From: Paraphoma chrysanthemicola | Taxonomy: Eukaryota > Ascomycota > Dothideomycetes > Pleosporales > Phaeosphaeriaceae | DNA: 64,000 nt | Assembly: GCA_020744225.1 (NCBI GenBank) | Contig: JAGMWG010000024.1 | Span: 310,001-374,000, forward strand | Direction: 5' to 3' | Shown here: in pieces, positions 1 through 10,672 of the stretch | Position numbering within the stretch: position 1 is the first letter of the stretch | How the letters are laid out: the number at the start of each line of letters is the position of its first letter | Made by a program: the position numbers and the translations under genes | The notes under the pieces: model-generated | The model's input: the letters and a program-made list of their open reading frames with translations, nothing else | Told to the model about the DNA's origin: nothing | Databases searched by the model: none

Positions 1-1
1 A

Positions 2-1474
2 AACCTACTCCATTCTGGCGAAGACAATTACGCGCCCGTACGCTGTGAACTCCTCCATAATGTCTCCTTAGACGCTATGCGGGGCAAATACACTACCATC
101 TCTTATTGCGCAGGCGACCCGAAACAGACGGAAACATTGTTCTTAGATGGACGCCCTTTCAACGCTTTCGCTACTCTCGGACATGCGGTTCGACAAGCTC
201 GTCATTTCTGGAAGAAACGTCACGAACACCAAGAGCTGCTTCTCTGGGCAGATCAGATCTGTATCAACCAGAGCAATTTATTGGAGCGAGCGGAACAGGT
301 TAATCTCATGGGCGACATATATGGGGCAGGCGCACAGGTGCTTATCAGCCTTTCGAAAGAAGGAGGCGAACCTGGAGGGCTGAACTGGTTCAAACACCTC
401 TCAAATGACTTGATACGGCGACATGAAGGTGTTACAAATAATGTGCCACTATTCGATACGATAGAGTCTGAACATCATCAAGCTATTCCGGCCCGTGGCT
501 GGGAGATTTTCCAAACAAATTTCCTGGCTGCTCCCTGGTGGACGCGAGCTTGGGTCCAGCAAGAGCTGTTTCGAGCACCGCATGCTGTTTTTCTTTTGGT
601 ATATGAGAGCATTGAGGCGGCGCATGTTTTAAACATTATCAGTCGACTATACACTCGTGGCGGCGGCGATACAACACCCCCACCGCATGATGCATGCTGT
701 GCCTGTTTGTTTTATCGCATCTTACCAGACCCACTGATCTATGAACCCCGCCTACTTGTTATGAATATATTACTGGATCGCAAGTCTGACCTGAGCGATA
801 CAGACACGATTGAACAGTATCCGGATCTACTAGAGAATTTATATTGGCTGAGGAGCGGACGCTGCACCGCTTCCGATCCACGAGATCTCATATACAGCTG
901 TCTGGGCTACAGTGGCCGAGCTTATGGTGTAAAACCGGATTATGCGCCTGATATCTCGCTCATCGACGTCGCAGCCCAATTAGCTCGCAATGTCATAGAA
1001 CAAACAGGAAACGTCCACATGCTCACCTTGGCTTGCCGTAGGAAGAGGTCAGGTCTTCAAAGCGACCATCCGTCATGGGTTGCAGATTGGAGCCTGGAGA
1101 TCGATCGAGACGATGGCAACTACCTGCCTGGAGAGCCCATCTTGAATAGGACTCCATTCGCTTTCGAGGCGAATGAAATCGGCCAGGCAAACCGCATCTT
1201 GAGAGTACATGGTATCCTCCACGAGACTTTACATGCCGACTCCACGCTACCCAACATTCCTGGGTACCAGCATCTTGAGCCAGGGGATGAAGTCTGGCAT
1301 CTCTGCACAGCGACCCAGCCCTATGTCTTTCGACGAAAAGGTAAATATCGTGAGCTCGTTGGGGCTGGGATCGATCATGATCCCCCTGATGGTCCAGATC
1401 CGGCATGGATCCAGCACGTCAGGCAACTATTTGAGAATAATGATGCTCGAGTAGAATGTATAGACATTTGCTGA
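2..1474 (+). CDS. HET-domain protein, 5' end outside the window
   Basis: The reading frame is open from the first bases of the window to the TGA at 1472-1474, so the true start lies upstream; the ATG at 77 is internal. The residues before it (ending in a 'CELLHNVSLDA' stretch) fit the lead-in of a HET domain. HET motifs seen in order are TISYCAGD (usual form: LSYCWGD), then LLLWADQICINQ with a following ER..QV..M..IY segment, and later a WWTRAWVQQE block. This is the ordinary layout of fungal heterokaryon-incompatibility domains, which are known to trigger cell death on recognition of non-self. The C-terminal half (about residues 200-465) shows no domain I recognise. The partner and trigger cannot be read from sequence. 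The HET assignment is firm; the 5' end is missing. Confidence 0.9.
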   Translation, partial: NLLHSGEDNYAPVRCELLHNVSLDAMRGKYTTISYCAGDPKQTETLFLDGRPFNAFATLGHAVRQARHFWKKRHEHQELLLWADQICINQSNLLERAEQVNLMGDIYGAGAQVLISLSKEGGEPGGLNWFKHLSNDLIRRHEGVTNNVPLFDTIESEHHQAIPARGWEIFQTNFLAAPWWTRAWVQQELFRAPHAVFLLVYESIEAAHVLNIISRLYTRGGGDTTPPPHDACCACLFYRILPDPLIYEPRLLVMNILLDRKSDLSDTDTIEQYPDLLENLYWLRSGRCTASDPRDLIYSCLGYSGRAYGVKPDYAPDISLIDVAAQLARNVIEQTGNVHMLTLACRRKRSGLQSDHPSWVADWSLEIDRDDGNYLPGEPILNRTPFAFEANEIGQANRILRVHGILHETLHADSTLPNIPGYQHLEPGDEVWHLCTATQPYVFRRKGKYRELVGAGIDHDPPDGPDPAWIQHVRQLFENNDARVECIDIC

Positions 1475-1554
1475 CAAGCTGTTTTTATTTTCCCCTCGAT
1501 CCACGCTGTTCATGAGTATACGACCATCCGCGCAGACTGACACTTAAGCCTCCA

Positions 1555-2410
1555 CTACGGATCCAACACAGTCCCTGGTGCCGGCAGTTCCTTGCTGATT
1601 AGGTAGTGATCAATTGCATCCCGCGTTGCACCCGCCAGAGACCAATTTGTATGGCCGTCACCGTTCCTCGTCAACAAAGACGCTCTTCTTAATCTCGTCC
1701 TGCATTCCGACTGCCCACTCATAGCTTGTACTCGGGTCCCGCAATGAGTTGACCAACAATATCGGATCGTATGTCTTGATGTTCAGCTTTGCTGGAGGAT
1801 TCTTTGGGGCATTCGGCCATCCAATACAAGACGCTTGCAGGGTCCATGTCTGCGACGCTGCCTCGGTGAGCGGTGCGGTTTCCTCTACTATGCGCATCCT
1901 GGCCTGGAGACCTTCGAAGGACGGTTTGGGAGGCGCCCAATCCTGGCATCCGATGGTGAGGCTGGCAGACAGGCCTGGATTGAAGCTCACGGGGAAAGCT
2001 GTGGCAAAGTCGTGTGCATCTTCCTGGCTCGCTTTGACAAGAGCCTCAGCTAAGAAGACTTTGTTCTGTTGCCGTGCTGTGAGCAACAAGCCTTGCGTGT
2101 TGAACAGAATATCCTCCTCGTTAGCGTCTTCGCGGCCCGATATCAACCGCGTTATTGCACGCCGGGTTCTGAATTGGCATTTGTCTGGCTTTAGCAAGAA
2201 GCTCCAACCAGGATTTTTTGACGACAATCGAACCCATTTGCGCGCGACAGCTCTCTCCAAGGCGCTGATTCTTGTCGACCAGTAGATCGTAGTCTTCTTG
2301 CGTCTTTGAAGATAAGGAGACGCACTCCGCCCAAATGGTATTGTCACAAGTGGTCTTGACACTCTGATGCACGCTGCGTGGATCAGCGCCAATCAAGTCT
2401 TGGGCGAGTG
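1555..2410 (-). pseudogene. Decayed alpha/beta-hydrolase (TAP-like C-terminal type)
   Basis: Read on the minus strand, three frames together resemble the C-terminal half of the secreted tripeptidyl-aminopeptidase-like hydrolases. The first piece, near 2250-2400, has an 'AECVSLSS..EDYDLL' stretch. The second, 1658-2200, has a CIGWP motif followed by PILLVNSLRDPSTSYEWA, typical of the TAP-like C-terminal domain. The third, 1555-1660, is in another frame and carries the GDGHTNW segment with the expected catalytic-type His, ending in LPAPGTVLDP and a TAG stop. A one-base frame change at about 1660 separates pieces two and three. The N-terminal core with the nucleophile-elbow Ser is absent. The gene is therefore truncated and frameshifted. 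Unrecognised introns could explain one break, but not the loss of the nucleophile region. Confidence 0.7.
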
Positions 2411-2835
2411 TGCTAGTGAATTGTAGCGGTCTCCTTTTGGGTGGAGTTGGATGAAGGACTATCTTTACAATTTTCAGAACAGATATATTCCGTAATGAGC
2501 GAAATATCACACTGAGAAGCCATGGTCGGCGATATCTCGAAGTAATTATGACATACGGCTGAAGTGTGTGGTGTTGCCAAGAAGATTCATGCATGATTCG
2601 CATTCTGTGGATGATAATGAATTTGGTGCATTATGAATATGCATTCGGCCGCATGTATACGTATTCGTATGCTTTGCAGCCCGTGGCTAGAAGGCATACT
2701 CAGGATATTTGAAGGGCGATGATCCGAACAAGATGGTCGTGCTTCATGCTTGCATTTTCACTGTCCATGGCTAAACCATTACTGCTAGTGGAGTATGAGC
2801 TCTCATCGCAACCGTGATCTTCCTCGAACTTGTGC

Positions 2836-5800
2836 TCAAAACACTATCCTTAGCATCACCTCCACCACAAGACCATTCGCATACATCGCCAATAACTCCT
2901 CCCAATCATAAAGCTGCAGCCAGTAAATTGTAACCAGTCCCACCCCGCTCCACGACCCAAGCGTAAAACACAAAGAAAATAAAACCTTACAACACCACTT
3001 GGCCATCGTTCTGAATGGCACAGGCGGCTCCCAATTACTCACCTTCCAAAACCACTTCCACCGCCCAATTGGATCCCAATCCGGTCCATACGTCGCCATC
3101 CACGCCGTATGCACAAACGCCCTCAACCCATGTTCGACCCATTTCCGCTTCTTCCAAGAGTAGAGGGCAAAGAAGCAGTAGAAGAGTGTGCAGAGCGAGT
3201 TTTCGTCACCGAAGAAGTGGCGGAAGAGGAGAAGCTCAAGATAGTTGAGGAGATGGTAAACAAAGCTGCCGATGGCGCTGAGGCGGTCGGAGTATTGTTC
3301 TGGGTTCTGGGGACGAGAGATGCTTAGATCATTGGGATTGTAGCTGCGGTGGAGAATAAATTCGCCAGTGAGGAGTGCGGCACCGATCTCGTCTTTTGAG
3401 GGTTGTGACGGCGACGTTTCAGGCTCTTGGCTTTCATCAGAGCAATCATCTTCGGTGTTGATCTCAGTGAGCGTCAAAGCACAGTCGAAGTTTAAGAAGT
3501 ACTTGTCACCGAGCACGCGGTCGATGATGAAACGAGCGCCGCGCTCTTGCAGCAATCTGTCAACCACAACACACCACATACTGGTTGAGGCATCAATCTT
3601 ATCCGCACCTGGATTTTGCAGCGCTCGAACATCATAGTGCGTCAGACAGGGCTTGTCATCCTTCTGATCCGGCAAGGCTAACCGAAAGCTCTGTGCTCTG
3701 GACGCAGATGAGAGCAGGTAGAATGGCAGCGGCTGGTATCCCTTCTTGGTCCCAAACGTGAATCCCAAAGGCCCTAGCTTGAGCGTATGATTTCCTTCAA
3801 ATGTTTCTTTCGCAATCTCGCGCGGTATCCACGCATCGACCTTGCATGAGCCAAGCCTAGTGCAGTTCGAGAACAGCAGCTCGGCAGGCAGTGACTCGAG
3901 ACTGTAAAAAAGCTGTTTCATGCGTGCGTCAGCGGTCAACTTTTGCGATATGGCGTTGGCGTTCAGACAAGACATGTTCATGAGAATAAGCGGCATGTCC
4001 TCTGCCTGAGTGGTGGTCCGTGATTGCAAAGCATGATGTGCTTTGACAAATCTAGCAGCTCGATCAGCCTAGACATGTTAGCGAGATGCCGGCATGGTAG
4101 TACAATAATACCAACGGGTGTTCGAGCATAGTCTCGGTACTGTTCAACGTGCAAAATCTGCTTCATGTGCTCATATATCTGAGATCTCACATCTTCTCGC
4201 AACGGTTCAGCATCTCCTCGCACTCTCTTGTCCACTTTGGCTTTCATCTCAGCCCTGCGCTTACGAGGCAGCACGTCCCTCAGATATCGCCTGATCGCGT
4301 CTGGAATCCAATCAATGAACATGTCTCGCCAGACACCCCAAGAAGGATCGCCATCGTCGAAATGTGGCCATAGCGTCTTGAGATATGCGAAAGAACCATT
4401 GAGCGGGAAAATGATTGTCCCTGAGAGTACGCCTTCCTGCAGAGTCCAAGCTCTTCCCATCCAATTTGACGCGTAGATACTGCTGACTACGTCTAACAGA
4501 TGCTCGTCCGATGGAGCATAATAGGTAGGTCGTCCGCCATGCGCAAGAGAGCTAGGATAGCGTCCTCCATCAAGAGCTTGCAATGCCTTGTCAAAGACAA
4601 GGGTATGTCGTGCTGCTGCGTAGATGAGATTCATCAATTCGATGGCTTGGCTTCGTAAGTCCGCATGTTCTGATGCTTGTGGTATGCAGAAACTATCGAG
4701 CCAGAAGTACTGATATGTGCGGCTCGGTGGTTCAATCTCTCCAGCCAAGGGCGCGGTTATCTGCCAATTATTGAGCCAGTCTTTAAGCCCCCATTGACCC
4801 ATGTCGGTTGGTATTGTGGAGATGACTTCTTCGAGGTACTTCAGCTGGCATTTAGGGAGTGCGTTTCGCGAGGAGCCAAATTGTCGATCCGCCCAGACGT
4901 GAGAGATGGCAATATAGATCGTGCCTGGTGTATAAGGCACCACCTCCAGTATCGTCTTTCCTGTAGCTGACCAGGTGACCTTCACTAACGGAATGCCTCC
5001 AGTGGCTATTATCCGGTTTACATGCTCGATGGGAACCGGAATATCTTCGCATAAACATCCGGCGGTACGATGCATTGGATCAGATAAGCTGCTGGAGACT
5101 TGACAGCGACTGGAATCACACCTCGAGTGATCCTCAATCCTGCTGCGAGGTGGATCAAAAGATGACAGGAAGTACATTTCTGGGTATAACAGAGGCGCAG
5201 ACTCGAAAAGATTCAGCCTCTTCTTGCACCATCCATTCCCAATCATCCTCCGCATCAGAAACCTTGTCGTCACGGACAGTGTGGGATTGGCTTGCGTGAC
5301 GTCGATCGTGTGACGACCCAACACGAGCGCAATAACATATAGAAGTATGTGCACCAAGAGCAGGACCTTCGCAATGATGCTGTCCTCATCATCGATCTCG
5401 ATGCACAGGGCATCCATAGCCACGGCAGCAAGTTTCGCGCTTCCAATTTTCTTCTTCATGTCGTTTCTGAGTGCGTCGAATATCTCGGCCGACAGCTTTC
5501 GGTCTAGCTGCTTCCACCGAGCCTTCAGCTTTTCTAGGTACCACTCAGGAATGCGAGCGTCGATGTACTTTTCCGCGGATCCATCCTTCGAGACAGTCGC
5601 AAAGTCTTCATGCTTGATGTCTTGGCCCAGCGCTTCAGACGCCAAGCCAAAGAACAACCATGATTGGATGACCGACGCAAATGTGCAAGCAAGTGAGAAT
5701 TTGGCTACTGCATCATTATCTTCGTTTTGAGCATCTTGTCGCGAGATCATGTGTTCGATCTCATCGGTCAGTTCTCTCTTTGAGAAGTATGGGAAATTTG

Positions 5801-5972
5801 CTTGTGTTCCCACTGAGTATTGGGTTCTCGCGATCAGAGGTACTTGCACCGGCTCGAGGCTGGAGTCCCGTGGATATGGACAACAGAACATGTTGGCGAG
5901 GGAACCAAGTCCATAATACACTGACGCGTATGTGAAGGGGTGCAAATAGTGGCTCAAGTTAAGTGGTAGCAT
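2836..5972 (-). CDS. Large HET-domain protein with C-terminal hydrophobic segments
   Basis: Two exons: 5972-4116 and 4068-2836, joined across a 47-bp intron (4069-4115; donor GTTGGT, branch GCTAAC, acceptor CTAG). The phase-0 joint turns two overlapping frames into one protein of about 1029 residues. Central HET motifs are YIAISHVWADRQFGSS, a 'YFWLDSFCIPQ' block and GRAWTLQEG. A hydrophobic stretch (LLLVHILLYVIALVLG) lies near residue 210, before the HET motifs. The last ~150 residues are rich in Trp, Phe and Leu and hold two or three possible membrane segments, so a membrane-attached HET protein is inferred. The ATG at 5972 is the first in frame after an upstream stop. The GTTGGT donor is unusual, so the splice site is less certain than the gene call. 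HET family known; trigger unknown. Confidence 0.85.
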
Positions 5973-7750
5973 TGTTGACTCGTTTTATGTTGCTGCTGCG
6001 CCCACCTGAACCTTTGAGGCAGTGCCTGCAGTAAGCCACAGCAAGGGGTGTTGGCGAGAGGATGATGCGTTTCGAAATGCACGATCAGTTCACGCTAGAT
6101 TATCATAGACTCGAACAGTCGAGTAGTCCATTGATAGCTGCTCAGCTCGATCATGAATTTATGCCAAGGAAGCAGGCATTAATCACAGCGAGTGAGTCGG
6201 GTGATGGCAAGGTTGAGCAAAAGTAGACGGGGCTTGACGGGTCGGGCCTTCGGTACCGGAGACGCTACGCATTCTCTCGCGGAGCAGAAAAAGCCCTTAT
6301 TAAGCTCAGCAGCCTCCTTAGAATTCTTGTGTCAGCTACAACTGCGCAGAAAGGGCCTTTGCAAAGGCAGAGTGGTCTGTGCTTAGTGCCGGCTTTTTCT
6401 GCCCAACGAGAGCCAGTGTGAAAAAAGGCAATTGACGGTTTAGTCGAAAATCAAGACCTTCCACAGCCACAAGCCTCACAGCCACAGCTTTACTTGACTG
6501 ACAAAAGTAAACTACAGGGTAGTGACTACGTGGGAGGTGCAAGGTTGTTTTGCAGTAGCCGGGATGGGTAATTGTTTTGATAGAAGGTACCAACCGGGGT
6601 GGCTGCGCGCGACAACAGGCACAAAGCTGATCATGGCTCACTTGCTCCGACTAAGATTATAAGGCTCAGATAAGACCCTTTACAAGAATTTGGAGTGGTT
6701 AGGGCATAGCAGTGGTGCTATGGTGATGAAAGTGTGATGCGCTCCAGTAAGAGACTCTCTGCGAATCAAGCTCGAAGGCAACAATGCGAACGTAAATTGA
6801 GTGGAAAACAACAAGGTTCAAAACAGCTATAATGTACGCCTCAAAAAGAAATATAGCAAAGCTTAATGTGCGCGCAGAGTGATAGTCGCTTGAAGTCGAA
6901 GTACCCGTCGTGTTTTCGGCACGGTGGGTGTTCCGGCTTGTAGCGGGTGATGTTAATCAGATTTGCTGGGATAACATGGGATGGATTGTGATGGAAAAGG
7001 GAGAGTTAACACGGATTGGAGAGGGGAGAGGAAGAAGTGGAAGGGCTTATGGACGATTAAGGTACAGGAAACATTTTGGGACATTTACGCTGGTTGGGCT
7101 ACGGGCCTGAGTCAGTTGAGGGAAGATGAATGAAAGGAACGTAGAAGATTGGGAACAAAGCTTAGAGAGTGATTGTATTATACATTCACGCGTGAATACA
7201 TATTAAGTTTCGGAGGCTAGGTATTATGCGATGGAGCGAAGTCAAGGAACGGCCAATGCTGATTGCGACGGCAGTATCGTCTTCCTTGCCTCTCCAGAAT
7301 ATATCATTCAGACAATCTCTTGGGAGGTTTTTATATTCATCGCGTTACCGGTGCTGTACTACCATATTCCTATGGTTTCCTACGAATGAATACGACGCAC
7401 CGTCATCGGAAAGAAATCTACCGCGATAATGCTGCGTTCCATGCCTCTTTGTCCCAAGACTACCACATCTTTTTTTTAGAATGTGTACCAGACGTCGAGT
7501 CTTGATGAGAAATGCTGGACAAAGGAAATTCGAAGTTTTGGAAGTTCGACACAAAGAAAACTGTCTATCGAAGTCGCTCTCAAGGGAAGTCGCTCTCAAT
7601 TCTTTGAAGGGTATATGTAAGCACATTGTACTCAGAAGACCGCATATTAGACGTATCGCAACTATATAGTTTTGATCAACCGCTCCTGTCGCACATGATC
7701 GTACATAACATCCTTCCCACTGACACAGATAATCACAATTTTTATCCACG
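5973..7750. other. Intergenic, no convincing gene
   Basis: Only short frames without family motifs are seen on either strand. The stretch separates two outward-facing genes (HET on minus, phosphotransferase on plus) and presumably holds both promoters. It contains one 12-bp inverted repeat at 6284-6402. Confidence 0.6.
6284..6402. repeat. 12-bp perfect inverted repeat
   Basis: GCAGAAAAAGCC at 6284-6295 is matched by its exact complement GGCTTTTTCTGC at 6391-6402, with 95 bp between. It could be the ends of a tiny non-autonomous element or a chance hairpin. No flanking target-site duplication was recognised. Confidence 0.45.
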
Positions 7751-8903
7751 ATGCTTTCCAATTCCGATGTCCTACAGAAACACTTCAACACTTCGTCACA
7801 TGAAGAAGCGAGTAAAATCTTCCAAAGCAATGCGTGCTTGAAATTCCCTCTCGCCTCCTGGACGAAGATGCAACTTCCGTACCTAGCGCCCAATCACCCG
7901 GAACTGCCTTCCTTCGAACATATTCTGCAGGCCATGAAAACAAACCAGTATCCTCACTGTCCAGTCTGCCAAATCGGCGACTTCATTGTGAAGGCCGGAC
8001 GTGACGGACATATAGTCCAGGTAAGTAACCTCATCCAAAACACATAAGCTCGAGGAAACAGAACCCCGGTTCTATATACATCCAACCGCTAATCGCCATA
8101 CTACACAGGAGGCTGAAAACCTTCTCTACCTCCGCGCGAACTCCTCCCTGCGCCTACCCACTCTCCACGCCGTTCTAACAGCGGAAGATGAACATGGCAC
8201 AGTATACTATATGGTCATGTCTCGCGTCCCCGGCTTCGCACTCAGCCCCGAGAAATGGCTCACCCTGCCTTCCACCGCACGCACACAGATCCTCTCAAGC
8301 TTGAGCGAACAAGTCCGTGTCATGCGCGCCATCCCGGCGCCAGGATACTACGGCCACGTGCACAAACAAGGCTGGCGGCCGACTCTGGGCGCCGTCGCCC
8401 AGCGATTTGATGGCATGTGCGGGCCGTACGAAACGTACACCGAGTTTGCTCGCGCCGTGTATGCGACGGCGGAGATTCGTGTCGCGCTGAGTTCCCTCGG
8501 GGCAGAACTTGATACCGAGCAGACGCACGCGTTCGGGGCGCTGGAGCCGCTGCTGCATAGCCGGGTCGGCGCGGAGCCCAAATTCACGCACGTGGATATC
8601 GCGCTCAAGAATGTGATTGTGTGCCCGATTGGCGGGAGCGACGAAGAATCTGCAGAGGACTGGGAGGCCACATTGATCGATTGGGCGGATGCCGGGTGGT
8701 GGCCGGCGTGGATGCAGGCGGTGACGTTGCATGAGACGATGAATATGTGCACGCGAATTGAAGGGTCGATGGAGGTTGCGGTCAACAAGGAGGCTGCGGT
8801 GGAGATTATTGAAAGTCTTTTGCCAGCGGAGGACCGGTTTGAGGAGTATGTCAAGATGTCGGAGGACTTGTATTATTACACGTGCCATACACTAGCCATG
8901 TAG
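7751..8903 (+). CDS. Phosphotransferase (APH) family protein
   Basis: Two exons, 7751-8020 and 8109-8903, with an 88-bp intron (donor GTAAGT, acceptor CTACACAG, phase 0), give about 354 residues. The N-terminal part carries the lobe with a likely ATP-binding Lys (GDFIVKAGRDG). The C-terminal part has FTHVDIALKN, matching the HxDxxxxN catalytic loop of aminoglycoside-phosphotransferase-like kinases, and then LIDWADAGWWP, matching the metal-binding IDW/DFG-equivalent. The order and spacing fit the APH/choline-kinase superfamily. In fungi such proteins are mostly uncharacterised small-molecule kinases; no substrate can be named and antibiotic resistance should not be inferred. It stands alone, facing the NLR region. 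Confidence 0.85.
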
Positions 8904-9547
8904 AGTCCGTTGGGTAAGTAGGTAATTAGGTATAGACGATCTTGTGTCTTTGGGATTGATAACACCCAAGATATTGGTTTCATTAAGCGCCCCGATGTCT
9001 GACTAGTCACATATATGTACGATAGATAGTGTGCGTACCGGATATCATGTAATATCCCCCACTACGTAGCGAGAACCACTCCGTAACGAGAAAAATCACA
9101 GGTACTTAGACTTCAAAGCAATAAAACCCCTCGCCACATTTAGATAATCGTACTGCATCACTTGAGTTACGTGCAGAAGCTCATCCTCTACTGCCCAACC
9201 GCTTACTACTAGAAAATTACTAGATTATCGGCGCTTTCGCGCCTCATTTGCGGAGGGCCTCTTTTCAGGACGTAGTAGAACTTCTCTACTCCAGACCCAC
9301 TACTAAGCCTACACGACTTACAACAATCATAATATAGTAGTATCAAGCCCTTCAGCTGTGCCAACACGTTGATAGGCCATCTTCAGCCTTGTGGCGGCAA
9401 TGCGAGGATGGTTCATGCAATGTAGCCACCCTGGTCGGTACTTTCCAATGAAGCGATCTGAGCGGGGTCGTTTTCAAACACGTTAGCGCGTCTTACATAA
9501 TAAATAACTCGTATAGTAATATAAGCTACGTTGAGCACAGAGTCCAA
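8904..9547. other. Intergenic, no gene seen
   Basis: No frame with recognisable content. The stretch holds the 3' flank of the phosphotransferase gene and ends at the left inverted repeat that encloses the NLR gene. Confidence 0.6.
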
Positions 9548-9712
9548 GGTGTGGCTGAAAGCTTTCTAAGCATAGATGGATAATAGGTATGTGACATTGT
9601 AGTCCGAAGTTGTCCGCGTGCACCTGGGATCGATGTCTCGCATTCTGAGCCTATCGTTAATTACATCCTGGCCTCATCACCGTAGACGGCAGCCGCTTTC
9701 GCAAGACGGTCG
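9548..9712 (+). repeat. Left arm of the inverted repeat around the NLR gene
   Basis: The segment starts GGTGTGGCTGAAAG and ends AGCCGCTTTCGCAAGACGG. Its reverse complement matches 17344-17473 along nearly its whole length, with scattered substitutions and one extra ~35-bp stretch here (about 9620-9655). Read on the minus strand it ends a frame with DRLAKAAAVYGDEARM and a stop, which the right arm repeats almost residue for residue. No target-site duplication was found outside the arms. Confidence 0.85.
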
Positions 9713-10672
9713 AAATGGATTCTTTAGTGTTAACGATTGTTGTGAATAACATAGCAATATTGACGCAGCACCGCCCGAACCGCCCAATCTGCTAAGCCCT
9801 CGTCCATGCATCATTGTATCCTCTCATCACGCGCCACGTCACGGTTGCTGCGAGAGCAGTTCTTCGACGTACATGGTCAATCTCAGCTGAAACCGGGGTG
9901 GGATGTCGGAAGTGGAGCGGCGACCCCGAACCGAACACCAGATCGGGATCGCTCCCCAGCGGGAACGAGGGGGTGGATTAGGCACAACACCAGGACTGGA
10001 TCTGAACTAATCAAGCCCATATGGGCAGTGTCAACTTCGACCATCGTCGCAAAAACTTGCAAGCTATGCTTCACAGTCCCATCTACCTTTTTTTGTCAAG
10101 CGAGTTGTCAAGAAGCTGGGGCGAGAAGGAACAAGCAGGCTGACGATCGGTCGTCAGGGAGCCGGCCAGGCCGGAGGAAGGCAGTTACGCACACATCAGA
10201 GGACCTGCACGTATGTAGCTTGGGCCGGGATGGGGAGCTGATGGAGGTGGAGTGGCCAGTCGCAGGCGTTGGACTGCACAGGGTCTGGCGGACCGGCGCG
10301 TAGTTTCCGTCTACAGCATTCGTGCCATGATGCTTTTGGCTAAAGCTGATGGAGGCGACAGGATTTACGGTAGCTAATACCCACTAAAAGGTAGGAGCCC
10401 TTGATAATGTCGCGGGTTGAGCATGATGTCTTTTACTATGTTCTTGGCTCGGCGAGGGTGCAAGGGCAGACTTGAAGCGGGGGTAAACGCGGCTGAGAAC
10501 GTGCGCCAGGTTGCCATCCCGCTGGCGATGTTGCAGCTGCCTAACCACGCTGCAGCATGCACAGAACGGCCAGCAATATATTCTGTCTGTGCCACGCTTT
10601 TCAGCTTCAACATATGTAAATACCTCAAATGCATCTTAACTTCTATGCAACAGTAACCTACTTATCGTAGCT
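9713..10672. other. Upstream region of the NLR gene inside the inverted repeat
   Basis: About 960 bp between the left repeat arm and the NLR start. A 165-codon frame at 9806-10303 has biased composition and no motif, so it is not called as a gene. The stretch most likely holds the NLR promoter. I recognised no specific factor site. Confidence 0.5.

Noticed and set aside
9806..10303. 165-codon plus frame upstream of the NLR
   Set aside because: Biased composition, no motif, and it lies where the NLR promoter is expected.
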